From NCBI RefSeq assembly GCF_002354895.1, contig NZ_CP023439.1:1116001-1180000 (forward strand): a DNA stretch of 64,000 nucleotides, written 5' to 3'. Made by a program: the position numbers and the translations under genes. The notes under the pieces are model-generated. The model saw nothing but the letters and a program-made list of their open reading frames with translations, did no database searches and had not been told where the DNA came from. Positions 28,468-37,700 of this stretch are shown one piece after another (positions within the stretch are counted from its first letter, which is position 1; every line of letters starts with the position of its first letter). This stretch comes from Thauera sp. K11 (lineage in GTDB: Bacteria; Pseudomonadota; Gammaproteobacteria; Burkholderiales; Rhodocyclaceae).

Positions 28468-29406
28468 TCAACTGAGCCTGTTGACCTCGACGGTCACGTG
28501 CGCCAGTTCTTCGTGGATGTCCAGTCGTTGCCGGAAGTAGGAGGGCGGGACGTCGGCCGGCGTCACGATGCCGAGAATGCAGGCGTACTTGCCCTTGCCC
28601 ACGCGCCAGACGTGCAGATCGACGATCTCGGCGTCGACCGGGCAGCCGTCGATGGCCTCGCGGATCTCGGCCACCACCGGCGCGTCCATTTCCGCGTCGA
28701 GCAGGATGCGCCCGGTGTCCCGCAGCAGCCCGTACGCCCAGACGGAAACCAGCACCGCGCCGACGATGCCCATCGACGGGTCGAGCCAGTTCGCGCCCCA
28801 CAGCTTGCCGCCGAACAGCGCGGCGATGGCGAGAATCGACGTTGCCGCGTCGGCGAGGACGTGGAGGTAGGCGGAGCGCAGGTTCAGGTCGTGATGATGG
28901 TGGTCGTGACCGTCATGTCTGTGGTGGTGATCGTGGCCGTGGTGGTCGTGGTCGTCCTTCAGCAGCCAGGCGCAGGCGAGGTTGACCAGCAGCCCCATGG
29001 CGGCGATGGCGATCGCCTGCTCGTAGTGGATGGGGGTGGGAGAAATCAGGCGTTCGATGGACTGGTAGAGCATCAGCGCGGCGACGCCGACCAGGAAGAG
29101 CGCGCTGGTGTAGCCTCCGAGGATCTCGATCTTCCACGTGCCGAACGCGAAGCGCCGATCGTGGGCGAAGCGGCGGGCGGCGCCGTAGGCGAGCAGCGAC
29201 AGTCCGAGCGCCAGCGCGTGGGAACTCATGTGCCAGCCGTCGGCGAGCAGGGCCATCGAATTGAAGACATATCCGCCGACGATCTCGGCCACCATCATCG
29301 CGGCCGTCAGCAGGACGGCGCGCCGGGTGTTGCGTTCCGCGAGCGGATTGCCCTCGTCGAAGACGTGGCTGTGCTTCCAGTCGCCGGTGGCCGTCGAAGA
29401 TGGCAT
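28468..29406 (-). CDS. dmeF: Co(II)/Ni(II) efflux transporter DmeF (CDF family)
   Basis: A 312-residue cation diffusion facilitator with six membrane helices and a cytoplasmic C-terminal domain. The DmeF-type N-terminus WKHSHVFDEGNPLAERNTR, the metal-site LLADGWHMSSHALAL in helix 2, a His-rich loop (about residues 151-170) and HVLADAATS in helix 5 are visible. It exports divalent cobalt or nickel from the cytoplasm. It is divergent from an RcnR-like regulator across a shared operator, which supports Ni/Co rather than Zn. Confidence 0.9.
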   Translation of the reverse strand: MPSSTATGDWKHSHVFDEGNPLAERNTRRAVLLTAAMMVAEIVGGYVFNSMALLADGWHMSSHALALGLSLLAYGAARRFAHDRRFAFGTWKIEILGGYTSALFLVGVAALMLYQSIERLISPTPIHYEQAIAIAAMGLLVNLACAWLLKDDHDHHGHDHHHRHDGHDHHHHDLNLRSAYLHVLADAATSILAIAALFGGKLWGANWLDPSMGIVGAVLVSVWAYGLLRDTGRILLDAEMDAPVVAEIREAIDGCPVDAEIVDLHVWRVGKGKYACILGIVTPADVPPSYFRQRLDIHEELAHVTVEVNRLS

Positions 29407-29433
29407 GGCTGCTCCCGCCCAAATGTTAACTCA

Positions 29434-29454
29434 ATATACTATACCCCAGTATAT
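29434..29454. promoter_or_regulatory. Operator in the dmeF-dmeR intergenic region
   Basis: A perfect inverted repeat ATATACT - seven bases (ATACCCC) - AGTATAT contains the TACT...CCCC.AGTA pattern known for RcnR-type binding sites. It overlaps the likely promoter region of both divergent genes. Confidence 0.75.
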
Positions 29455-29478
29455 ATACGAGGAAGGAGGAAGGTGCCG

Positions 29479-29754
29479 ATGGCGCATACCATCCGAGGCC
29501 AGAAGCAGTTGCTGACGCGGGTACGCCGCATCAAGGGCCAGGCCGAAGCGCTGGAGAAGGCGCTGGGCCAGGAGGCCGAGTGCTCGGCCATCCTGCAACA
29601 GATCGCGGCGATACGCGGCGCGGTGAACGGGCTCATGGCCGAAGTGCTGGAAGGCCACATACGCGAACACCTGGGGCGGCCGGACGCCACGCCGCAGGAG
29701 CGGGCCGACGACGTGGAGCAGGTCGTGAGCGCCCTGCGCTCCTACATGAAGTGA
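29479..29754 (+). CDS. dmeR: Ni/Co-responsive repressor of the RcnR/CsoR family
   Basis: A 91-residue all-helical repressor. The metal-ligand set of RcnR is intact: His3 in MAHTIR, Cys35 in AECSAIL, and His60 and His64 in EGHIREH. The core [16 protein letters not shown] is nearly that of E. coli RcnR. It starts after GGAGGAAGG. It is expected to bind the operator at 29434-29454 and release it on Ni or Co binding, regulating itself and dmeF. The symbol follows the DmeRF naming. Confidence 0.92.
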   Translation: MAHTIRGQKQLLTRVRRIKGQAEALEKALGQEAECSAILQQIAAIRGAVNGLMAEVLEGHIREHLGRPDATPQERADDVEQVVSALRSYMK

Positions 29755-29786
29755 GACCGGGCGGCGACGCAACCGGCTTTTCGATC

Positions 29787-30449
29787 ATGGCGAGACTCAT
29801 TCTTCTCAACAAACCCTACGGCGTGCTGTGCCAGTTCACCGATGAAGCCGGCAGGGCGACGCTGAAGGACTACCTGCCGGTGCCGGACGTGTATGCGGCC
29901 GGCCGGCTCGATACCGACAGCGAGGGGCTGCTGCTGCTCACCGACGACGGCGCGCTGCAGCACCGCATCGCCGATCCGCGGCACAAGCTGCCCAAGACCT
30001 ACCTGGTGCAGGTCGAGGGCGAACCGGATGAAGCCGCGCTGGCCGCGCTGCGGCGCGGCGTGGATCTGGGCGATTTCCACACCCGGCCGTGCGAGGCGCG
30101 GGTGGTGGCGGAGCCCGGCTGGCTGTGGCCGCGCGACCCGCCGGTGCGATTCCGCAAGACGGTGCCGACGGGCTGGCTCGAGATCGTGCTGCGCGAGGGC
30201 AGGAACCGGCAGGTGCGGCGCATGACGGCGAAGGTCGGCTTTCCCACGCTGCGCCTCTTGCGGGTGGCGATCGGGCCGTGGCGGCTCGGGGAACTGCTGC
30301 CGGGGCAGTGGCGGGAGGTGCCGGCGGCGGATGCGGCCGCAGGCCGGGAGCAGCCCGCGGGGCTCGCGGCGGGCGCGGCCCCGGCAGGCCGGCGCGCGCC
30401 TCGTGCGGCGGGGCGGGCAGAGGCGTCCCGGCGCGGCCGGACGCGCTAG
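29787..30449 (+). CDS. rluE: 23S rRNA pseudouridine(2457) synthase
   Basis: A 220-residue RsuA-family pseudouridine synthase. The catalytic Asp42 lies in [15 protein letters not shown], and the [20 protein letters not shown] and [24 protein letters not shown] blocks are typical. It lacks the S4 domain, as RluE does. The last ~40 residues form a low-complexity Ala/Arg/Gly tail beyond the normal end. The ATG lies 32 bases after the dmeR stop. Confidence 0.92.
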   Translation: MARLILLNKPYGVLCQFTDEAGRATLKDYLPVPDVYAAGRLDTDSEGLLLLTDDGALQHRIADPRHKLPKTYLVQVEGEPDEAALAALRRGVDLGDFHTRPCEARVVAEPGWLWPRDPPVRFRKTVPTGWLEIVLREGRNRQVRRMTAKVGFPTLRLLRVAIGPWRLGELLPGQWREVPAADAAAGREQPAGLAAGAAPAGRRAPRAAGRAEASRRGRTR

Positions 30450-30490
30450 AATCCGCGCCATCCTTACGCATCGGACTTCGGAAACGGCAC

Positions 30491-30949
30491 ATGGGCAGTC
30501 TTTCTCGCTTTGGACGGCGCGCGATCGCCGGTGGGATCATCGCAGCCGCGCTCGCGGCATCGGCGCGGGCCGATCTGCCGCTGGCCGAGCTTGGCGCCGG
30601 CATGTACCGCATCGAGGCCGAAGTGGTCAACACCTTCCAGACGCGGCAGACGGGGTTGATGAACCGCCAGACCATGCCGCCGCAGCGGGGCATGGTGTTC
30701 GTGTTTCCCGAGGACGCGATGCACTGCATGTGGATGCGCAACACCTACCTTCCGTTGTCGGTGGCTTTCCTCGATGCGCAGGGCAGGGTGCTGAACGTCG
30801 AGGACATGCAGCCGCAGACCGAGGACAACCACTGCGCGGCCGGCGCGGCGCGCTATGCGCTCGAGATGAACATCGGCTGGTTCCGCGAGCGCGGCGTGAA
30901 GCCGGGCGACACCATCCGCGGCATCGGCCGCCTGCCCGCAGCGCGCTGA
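30491..30949 (+). CDS. DUF192 family exported protein
   Basis: A 152-residue protein with an N-terminal signal peptide (GGIIAAALAASARA) and a DUF192 domain. Conserved features are RQTGLMNRQTMPPQRGMVFVF, MHCMWMRNTYLPLSVAFLD and the C-terminal ALEMNIGWFRERGVKPGD. The function of the family is not known. The gene follows rluE by about 40 bases and precedes the flagellar cluster. Confidence 0.9.
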   Translation: MGSLSRFGRRAIAGGIIAAALAASARADLPLAELGAGMYRIEAEVVNTFQTRQTGLMNRQTMPPQRGMVFVFPEDAMHCMWMRNTYLPLSVAFLDAQGRVLNVEDMQPQTEDNHCAAGAARYALEMNIGWFRERGVKPGDTIRGIGRLPAAR

Positions 30950-31097
30950 CCGGGGCGCTGCGCGCAAGGGGCCCGAATAGCGGGGCTTTCTCCCGGCTTA
31001 TCGGGCGCTGCCGCACGGCAGGCCGCCGCCATAATCTCCACACGCCGCCTCGCGTCCGCATCCGCCGGGACGCGGCGGGCGGCAACCGGAGCCGGCC

Positions 31098-32240
31098 GTG
31101 GCCGAAGAAAGCGATCTCGAGAAGACAGAAGCGCCATCGCCACGACGGCTGGAACAGGCGCGCGAGGAAGGGCAGGTCCCGCAGTCGCGGGAGCTGTCGA
31201 CCTTTCTCGTCACGATGACCGGCGCGGCGTCGCTGTGGATGATGGGCGACTGGATGGCCACGCGCATGCTCGCGCTGGTGCGCCATGCCTTTGCCTTCGA
31301 GCGCGAGGTTGCCTTCGACCACGTGCTGATGCTCGATGCGCTGCGGGGGCAGCTCGAGGGCGCGCTGTTCATGCTGACGCCGCTGTTCGTCGTGCTGCTG
31401 GTGGCCGCGGTCGCGGCGCCCATCCTGCTCGGCGGCCTGGTGTTCGCGCCCAAGGCGCTGGGGCCGAATTTCGGCCGGCTGAATCCCATGCAGGGCATCG
31501 GCCGCATGTTCTCGCTGCACGGCCTGGTGGAGATGGTTAAGGCCATCCTGAAGTCGCTGCTGGTGGGCGGCGTGGCGGCGGCGGTGCTGTGGAACAACAA
31601 GGATCACCTGTTCGATCTCATGGTCGAGCCGCTGGAGGTCGGCATGCCCGACTTCGCCAACACGGTGGCGTTCGCCGCGCTGCTGATCGTCTCCAGCCTC
31701 GGCCTGCTGGCGCTGATCGACGTGCCGTTCCAGCTCTGGCAGTACCACAGCAAGCTGCGCATGACCAAGGACGAGGTCAGGCGCGAGAGCAAGGAGCAGG
31801 AGGGCGATCCGCAGATCAAGGGCCGCATCCGCGCGATGCAGCGCGAGATGGCGCGCCGCCGCATGATGGCGCAGGTGCCCAAGGCCGACGTGGTGGTGAC
31901 GAACCCGACGCACTTCGCCGTGGCGCTGAAGTACGACGCCGACAGGATGGGTGCGCCCGTCGTCGTCGCCAAGGGGCGCGGCGAGCTTGCGCTGAAGATC
32001 CGCGAGATCGCCGGGGAGAGCGACGTGCCGCTGCTGGAGGCGCCGCCGCTGGCGCGCGCGCTGTACGCGCACTGCGAACTCGACGCGGCGATTCCCGCAG
32101 CGCTGTACACCGCGGTGGCCGAGGTCATGGCCTACGTCTATCAGCTCGACGCCTGGGCGGCCGGCGGCGGGCTGCCGCCGCAGGTGCCGACGAACCTGCC
32201 GGTGCCCGAGGACATGGACCCGGGCTCGCCCGACGAATGA
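31098..32240 (+). CDS. flhB: Flagellar export apparatus protein FlhB
   Basis: A 380-residue type III export switch protein with four membrane helices and a cytoplasmic domain carrying the autocleavage site NPTH (Asn269). The GTG start at 31098 follows CCGGAG and gives the standard N-terminus AEESDLEKTEAPSPRRLEQARE. FlhB controls the change from rod/hook to filament substrates. It is the first gene of flhB-flhA-flhF-flhG-fliA-motCD. Confidence 0.97.
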   Translation: MAEESDLEKTEAPSPRRLEQAREEGQVPQSRELSTFLVTMTGAASLWMMGDWMATRMLALVRHAFAFEREVAFDHVLMLDALRGQLEGALFMLTPLFVVLLVAAVAAPILLGGLVFAPKALGPNFGRLNPMQGIGRMFSLHGLVEMVKAILKSLLVGGVAAAVLWNNKDHLFDLMVEPLEVGMPDFANTVAFAALLIVSSLGLLALIDVPFQLWQYHSKLRMTKDEVRRESKEQEGDPQIKGRIRAMQREMARRRMMAQVPKADVVVTNPTHFAVALKYDADRMGAPVVVAKGRGELALKIREIAGESDVPLLEAPPLARALYAHCELDAAIPAALYTAVAEVMAYVYQLDAWAAGGGLPPQVPTNLPVPEDMDPGSPDE

Positions 32241-32286
32241 CCCGTCCCCGCACGCCATCATGAACATCCGACCCGGGGCCTGAGGC

Positions 32287-34386
32287 ATGGCCAGCAACGA
32301 CACCCTCAACATCCGCCAACTGCTGACGCCGGCCAACCTGCGGCCGCTGGCGGCGCCGCTGCTCATCATCATGATCCTGTCGATGATGGTGCTGCCGCTG
32401 CCGGTGTTCCTGCTCGATGTGTTCTTCACCTTCAACATCGCGGTTTCGGTGATGGTGATGCTGGTGGCGATGTACTCGAGGAAACCGCTGGATTTCTCGG
32501 TGTTTCCCACCGTGCTGCTGATGACCACCCTGCTGCGGCTGTCGCTCAACGTCGCGTCGACGCGCATCGTGCTGATGCACGGCCACTCCGGCCCGGACGC
32601 GGCGGGCAAGGTGATCGAAGCCTTCGGCCACTTCCTCGTCGGCGGCAACACCGCGGTCGGCATCGTGGTGTTCGTGATCCTCACCATCATCAACTTCGTC
32701 GTCATCACCAAGGGCGCCGGCCGCATCGCGGAAGTGAGCGCACGCTTCACGCTGGATGCGATGCCCGGCAAGCAGATGGCGATTGATGCCGACCTCAACG
32801 CCGGCCTCATCGACGACAAGGAAGCCAAGCGCCGGCGCAAGGAGATCGCGCAGGAATCCGACTTCTACGGCGCGATGGACGGTGCCTCAAAGTTCGTGCG
32901 CGGCGATGCCGTCGCCGGCATCCTGATCCTGGTGATCAACATCGTCGGCGGCCTCTTCGTCGGCGTCGTGCAGCACGACATGGCGGTGGGCGACGCGGCG
33001 CACAACTACACGCTGCTGACGATCGGCGACGGCCTGGTGGCGCAGATCCCGGCACTGATCATCTCGGTGGCGGCGGGCCTGGTGGTGTCGCGCGTCGGCG
33101 ACGACGGCGACATCGGCGGCCTGGTCATCGGCCAGTTGTTCTCCAACCCGCAGGTGATGCTGCTCACCGCGGCCATCATCGGCGTGCTCGGCCTCATCCC
33201 GGGCATGCCCAACCTCGTCTTCCTGCTGCTCGCTTTGTCGCTGGGGGCGCTGGCGTGGACGCGGCGCAAGAAGATGGCCGAGGAGGCGGTGACGGCCGCC
33301 GCGGCGCAGCCGGCGGCACCTGCCGCCGCGGCTCCCGAGGCGCAGGAAGCGAGCTGGAACGACGTGGCGCCGGTGGACGTGCTCGGGCTGGAGGTGGGCT
33401 ACCGGCTCATCCCGATGGTCGACAAGGCGCAGGACGGCGAACTGCTCAAGCGCATCCGCGGGCTGCGCAAGAAGTTCGCCCAGGAGGTGGGCTTCCTGGC
33501 CTCACCGGTGCACATCCGCGACAACCTCGAACTGCGGCCGAATGCCTACCGCATCGCGCTGAAGGGCGTCGAGATCGGCAGCGGCGAGGCGTATCCCGGA
33601 CAGTTCCTCGCGATCAACCCCGGACGGGTGTCGGGCACGCTGCCCGGCCGCGAGACCAAGGACCCGGCCTTCGGCCTGCCGGCGGTGTGGATCGAGCCCG
33701 CCCATCGCGAGCAGGCCCATGCCCTGGGCTACACGGTGGTCGATGCGAGCACGGTGGTCGCCACCCACCTGAACCACCTCATCCTCAACCACGCCGCCGA
33801 ACTGCTCGGCCGCCAGGAGACGCAGGCCCTGCTGGACCACATCGGCAAGGATGCGCCCAAGCTGGTGGAAGACCTGGTGCCCAAGCTGCTCCCCGTGTCC
33901 ACCGTGCAGCGCGTGCTGCAGAGCCTGCTCGAAGAAGGCGTCAACATCCGCGACATGCGCAGCATCATCGAGGTGCTGGCCGAGCATGCGCCGCGCACGC
34001 AGGACCCGGCGCAGCTCACCGCGCGGGTGCGCGAGGCGCTGGGCCGTGCGATCGTGCAGTCGCTGTTCCCGGGCAATGCCGAGGTGCAGGTCATGGCGCT
34101 CGAGCCGGGCCTGGAGCGCATCCTGATGCAGGCGATGACCTCGGGCGGCGACGGCGGGGTGATCGAGCCCGGCCTGGCCGACACGCTGCTGCGCCAGACG
34201 GCGCAGATCGCCCAGCGCCAGGAAGACATCGGCCTGCCGCCGGTGCTGCTGGTGCCGGCGCAACTGCGCATGCTGCTGTCGCGCTTCCTGCGCCGCGCGG
34301 TGCCTTCGCTGAAGGTGATCTCCAACAACGAAGTGCCCGAGTCGCGCACCATCCGCGTCACCGCGATGATCGGCGCGCAGGGCTGA
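32287..34386 (+). CDS. flhA: Flagellar export apparatus protein FlhA
   Basis: A 699-residue export gate protein. About eight N-terminal membrane helices (to about residue 330) are followed by a cytoplasmic domain. The FHIPEP-type motif region appears as VNVASTRIVL...GKVIEAFGHFLVGGN and FTLDAMPGKQMAIDADLNAGLID. It forms the nonameric ring that docks chaperone-substrate complexes. An Ala/Pro-rich linker separates membrane and cytosolic parts near residues 335-355. Confidence 0.98.
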   Translation: MASNDTLNIRQLLTPANLRPLAAPLLIIMILSMMVLPLPVFLLDVFFTFNIAVSVMVMLVAMYSRKPLDFSVFPTVLLMTTLLRLSLNVASTRIVLMHGHSGPDAAGKVIEAFGHFLVGGNTAVGIVVFVILTIINFVVITKGAGRIAEVSARFTLDAMPGKQMAIDADLNAGLIDDKEAKRRRKEIAQESDFYGAMDGASKFVRGDAVAGILILVINIVGGLFVGVVQHDMAVGDAAHNYTLLTIGDGLVAQIPALIISVAAGLVVSRVGDDGDIGGLVIGQLFSNPQVMLLTAAIIGVLGLIPGMPNLVFLLLALSLGALAWTRRKKMAEEAVTAAAAQPAAPAAAAPEAQEASWNDVAPVDVLGLEVGYRLIPMVDKAQDGELLKRIRGLRKKFAQEVGFLASPVHIRDNLELRPNAYRIALKGVEIGSGEAYPGQFLAINPGRVSGTLPGRETKDPAFGLPAVWIEPAHREQAHALGYTVVDASTVVATHLNHLILNHAAELLGRQETQALLDHIGKDAPKLVEDLVPKLLPVSTVQRVLQSLLEEGVNIRDMRSIIEVLAEHAPRTQDPAQLTARVREALGRAIVQSLFPGNAEVQVMALEPGLERILMQAMTSGGDGGVIEPGLADTLLRQTAQIAQRQEDIGLPPVLLVPAQLRMLLSRFLRRAVPSLKVISNNEVPESRTIRVTAMIGAQG

Positions 34387-34534
34387 GCCGCGGCCGGTTC
34401 TTCGCGCATCGGGTCTTCCGGTCCCGCTGGAATTGGCGGGGGAAAGGACCCTTTTTCGGGCCTCGTCGCCACAGCCCGGCTGGCGATAATCCCCTTCAAG
34501 CTGCGGCCGGCGTCCGGCCGCCGGGAGAGACGCC

Positions 34535-35971
34535 ATGAACGTGAAACGCTATTTCGCCCCCACTGCACGCGAGGCCCTGCGCACGCTGAAGGAGGAACTC
34601 GGTCCGGAAGCCATCGTGCTGTCGAACCGCGCGGTCGAAGGCGGCGTCGAGATCGTGGCCCTGCCCGGCGACGCGGTCGGCGCGCTGCAGGCTGCCGCCG
34701 CCAGGGCGCGGACCGGTGCCGCGGCTGCCGCGCCCTCGCAGCCGGCGATGCCGCAGCCCGCAGCCCGGCCCGCGACCGCGCCGGCCGCGGACGACGCCGA
34801 TGACGATTTCCGCGTCAGCCTGTCCGACCTCGCGGCGAGCGCGCGGCGCGGACAGGCGAGCGCCGCCCGCGCCGCGGCCGAACCGGTGATCCGCCCCTTC
34901 GATCCGCCGCGCATCGAGACGCCGGATTTCCTGCTCGCCGCCCAGGCGGCCACGGCGGCCCGTCCGCGCCCGGCCGCCACGCCCGAGGCGCCGCAGGCGT
35001 CGGTCGCGGCCGAGAGCCGCGTGCGCGAGCTGCAGGAGGCCAATGCCCGCCTGATGGAAGAACTCACCGGCATCCGCGGCATGATCGAGCGCCAGCTCGC
35101 CGGCTTCGCCTGGGGCGACACGCGGCGCCATGCCCCGTCGCGCGCCGCCGTGATGGGCGAACTGCTGGAAGCCGGTTTCTCCGCGGATTCGGCGCGCAGG
35201 CTGGCCGAAGTGATCAAGGACGGTGCCACGCCGGCCGAAGCCCGGGCATCCGTGCGCAAGGCGCTGGACAGCCTGCTGCGCGCCCGCTCGGGCGCGGACG
35301 ACCTGATCGAACGCGGCGGCACGTATGCGCTGGTGGGGCCGACGGGGGTCGGCAAGACCACCACCGCCGCGAAGCTCGCCGCCCGCTGCGTCGTGCGCCA
35401 CGGCGCCGGCCGGCTCGCGCTGGTCACCACCGACGGCTACCGCATCGGCGCGCAGGAGCAGTTGCGCATCTACGGCCGCATCCTCGGCGTACCGGTGTTC
35501 GCGGTGCGCGACGGCGCCGAACTGCGCCAGACGCTGGCCGGCCTGCGCGACAAGCACATGGTGCTGATCGACACGATGGGCATGAGCCAGCGCGACCGCA
35601 TGGTGTCCGCGCAGGCCCGCATGCTGAACGAGGCCGGCGAGGTGCGCCGGCTGCTGCTGCTCAACGCCACCTGCCGCGGCGACACGCTCGACGACGTGGT
35701 GCGCGCCTACCGGGGCGGCGACCTGGCCGGCTGCATCGTCACCAAGGTGGACGAGGCGGCCTCGCTGGCGCCGGCGGTCGACGTGGCGATCCGGCGCAAG
35801 CTCGACATCCTGTTCCTGGCCAACGGGCAGCGCGTGCCGGAGGATCTGCACCTGCCCAACCGCGCCTATCTGCTGCACCGCGCGATGCGCGAGCAGGCGG
35901 CGGAATCGCCCTGGCATCTGCACGACGACGAAGCCGGCATGATGCTCGCGGCGGCCGGCGCGGGAGCCTGA
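34535..35971 (+). CDS. flhF: Flagellar biosynthesis GTPase FlhF
   Basis: A 478-residue SRP-type GTPase that sets the polar site of the flagellum. The N-terminal B domain starts MNVKRYFAPTAREALRTLKEELGPEA, followed by a long Ala/Pro-rich linker (about 50-150). The NG domain has the P-loop GPTGVGKTTTAAKLA, TTDGYRIGAQEQL, DTMG and TKVDEA. The presence of FlhF points to a polar flagellum. It is followed one base later by the flhG-like gene. Confidence 0.96.
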   Translation: MNVKRYFAPTAREALRTLKEELGPEAIVLSNRAVEGGVEIVALPGDAVGALQAAAARARTGAAAAAPSQPAMPQPAARPATAPAADDADDDFRVSLSDLAASARRGQASAARAAAEPVIRPFDPPRIETPDFLLAAQAATAARPRPAATPEAPQASVAAESRVRELQEANARLMEELTGIRGMIERQLAGFAWGDTRRHAPSRAAVMGELLEAGFSADSARRLAEVIKDGATPAEARASVRKALDSLLRARSGADDLIERGGTYALVGPTGVGKTTTAAKLAARCVVRHGAGRLALVTTDGYRIGAQEQLRIYGRILGVPVFAVRDGAELRQTLAGLRDKHMVLIDTMGMSQRDRMVSAQARMLNEAGEVRRLLLLNATCRGDTLDDVVRAYRGGDLAGCIVTKVDEAASLAPAVDVAIRRKLDILFLANGQRVPEDLHLPNRAYLLHRAMREQAAESPWHLHDDEAGMMLAAAGAGA

Positions 35972-35972
35972 C

Positions 35973-36782
35973 ATGGCCGATGCGCGCGAAGACCAGGCGG
36001 CCGGGCTGCGCCGGCTGTTCCGCCGGTCGCCGCCCCAGGTGGCGGCCCTGTATTCGGCCGGCCGGCTGCGTGCGGAGAACGCGGTGATGGCCGCCCACCG
36101 CATCGCCGGCCATGCCCTGCGCGTGCTCGTCATCGACGAGGCCGAAGGGGAGGCCGGGCTGGGCGGCGCGCTCGGCCTGGGTGCCGGGCCGGACCTGCTG
36201 CAACTGCTCGACGGCCGCACCCTGCTGTCGTCGGTGGTGCAGCCGGTGCCGGGGCTGCTCGGCCGGGTTCCGGCAGCAGCGGCGGCGCTCACCCTGCCGC
36301 TGCTCGACGATGCGCGGCGGACCTGCCTGTTCGAGGCCCTGCGCATCCTGCATCGCCATGCGGGGTTCGTGCTGATCCACGCCGACGGCGCCGCCGCCGC
36401 CGAGCCTTCGGCTCTCGTGCATGCCGCGCCGCGCCGCCTGCTGGTGGCGGAGGCGAGCGCCTGCGGTGCCACCGAGGCGTACCAGGCCATCAAGCAACTG
36501 GCTGCCGGCGGGGCGGGTTCGGTCGACGTCGCGGTGTGCCGTGCGCGCGGTAGGGCCGATGCCGCCGCCTTCTTCGCCAGCCTCGACACGCTGGTGCGCC
36601 GCCATGTCGGCGTGCCGCTGGCCTGGCTCGGCGAAGTCGAGCGCGACGACCTCGCGGCCGGGCTCGCCCGGCCTGTGCTGGCCGCACGGCCCGGCCGGCC
36701 CGCGGCGCCGGCCGCGCGGCGATACACCTCGTGGGCGCGGCTGCCCGCCTGCGGCACGGCGGACGCGCGGTCGCACGGATGA
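35973..36782 (+). CDS. Degenerate FlhG/FleN-like protein lacking the P-loop
   Basis: A 269-residue protein in the place of the MinD-like ATPase FlhG, between flhF and fliA. The segment VLVIDEAEGEAGLGGALGLGAGPDLLQLLDG aligns by eye with the FlhG block after strand 2 (VxDADxGLANxDxLLGL). The expected GKGGVGKT motif before it is absent; that stretch reads YSAGRLRAENAVMAAHRI. Catalytic residues for ATP use therefore look lost. It may still act as a non-nucleotide FlhF or FleQ partner, or be decaying. The rest is Ala/Arg/Leu-rich. Confidence 0.75.
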   Translation: MADAREDQAAGLRRLFRRSPPQVAALYSAGRLRAENAVMAAHRIAGHALRVLVIDEAEGEAGLGGALGLGAGPDLLQLLDGRTLLSSVVQPVPGLLGRVPAAAAALTLPLLDDARRTCLFEALRILHRHAGFVLIHADGAAAAEPSALVHAAPRRLLVAEASACGATEAYQAIKQLAAGGAGSVDVAVCRARGRADAAAFFASLDTLVRRHVGVPLAWLGEVERDDLAAGLARPVLAARPGRPAAPAARRYTSWARLPACGTADARSHG

Positions 36783-36900
36783 CAAGCCTGACCGCCGCCG
36801 CTGGTAATGCCTGCGACAGTGCGGGAGAATGCAGTCCCGCAATCAGGATGGCGGTGGCGAGTGCGCCTTCCCGCCGCAACAGGACACACAGGCCGACCGG

Positions 36901-37671
36901 ATGTACGACGCAGCAGGAAAACTCGACAAGGGGCACCTCGTGGAAGCCTATGCGTCGCTGGTCAAGCGCATCGCGTTCCAGTTGATGGCGAAACTGCCGG
37001 CGAGCGTGGACGTCGATGACCTGATCCAGAATGGAATGATCGGGTTGCTGGATGCCATCGGCCGTTACGAAGAGGGCCTCGGCGCGCAGTTCGAGACCTA
37101 CGCGGTGCAGCGCATCCGCGGCGCCATGCTCGACGGCCTGCGCGAGAACGACTGGCTGCCGCGCAGCCTGCGCCGCGACATGCGCCGCATCGAGGCCGCC
37201 ATCCACGCGCTCGAGCAGCAGCACGGCCGCCCGCCGTCGGAGACGGAGCTGGCCGACTCGCTGGGCGTGCCGCTCGCCGAATACCAGCAGATGCTGCAGG
37301 ACGCGCGCGGCCATCAACTCGTCTATTTCGAGGATTTCGCCGAGGGCGATGGCGAGGACTATTTCGAGCGCCACCTCGGCCAGCCGGAGGCCAATCCGCT
37401 CGTCATCCTCGAGGATGCCGACATGCGCGCCAATCTCGTGCGCGCGATCGACGACCTGCCCGAGCGCGAGAAGCTGGTCATGGGGCTGTACTACGACGAG
37501 GAACTGAACCTGCGCGAGATCGGAGAGGTGCTGGGCGTGACCGAGTCGCGCGTCTGCCAGCTCCACAGCCAGGCAGTGGCCCGCCTGCGCGCGCGGGTCC
37601 TCGGCGTCGGCGCCCCGGCCGGCAGCGGTGCGCGCCGCGGCCGCCCGCCGAAAAGGCCGGCGCAGATCTGA
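36901..37671 (+). CDS. fliA: RNA polymerase sigma factor for flagellar operon FliA (sigma-28)
   Basis: A 256-residue sigma factor of the FliA type. Region 2 reads DVDDLIQNGMIGLLDAIGRYEEGLGAQFETYAVQRIRGAMLDGLRENDWLPR in sequence order, region 3 is PSETELADSLGV, and region 4 ends NLREIGEVLGVTESRVCQLHSQA. The start at 36901 is preferred to an ATG at 36829, which adds an unrelated leader. The gene lies about 120 bases after the flhG-like gene. Its anti-sigma factor FlgM is encoded at 45893-46201. A basic C-terminal tail (GARRGRPPKRPAQI) is unusual. Confidence 0.95.
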   Translation: MYDAAGKLDKGHLVEAYASLVKRIAFQLMAKLPASVDVDDLIQNGMIGLLDAIGRYEEGLGAQFETYAVQRIRGAMLDGLRENDWLPRSLRRDMRRIEAAIHALEQQHGRPPSETELADSLGVPLAEYQQMLQDARGHQLVYFEDFAEGDGEDYFERHLGQPEANPLVILEDADMRANLVRAIDDLPEREKLVMGLYYDEELNLREIGEVLGVTESRVCQLHSQAVARLRARVLGVGAPAGSGARRGRPPKRPAQI

Positions 37672-37700
37672 TGCGCAAGGGATGAAGGGGCCGCTCGCGC

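Noticed and set aside
34387..34534. A sigma-28 promoter before flhF, suggested by GGCGATAAT near 34483
   Set aside because: No TAAA-type -35 element lies at the required distance, so the match is only half a promoter.
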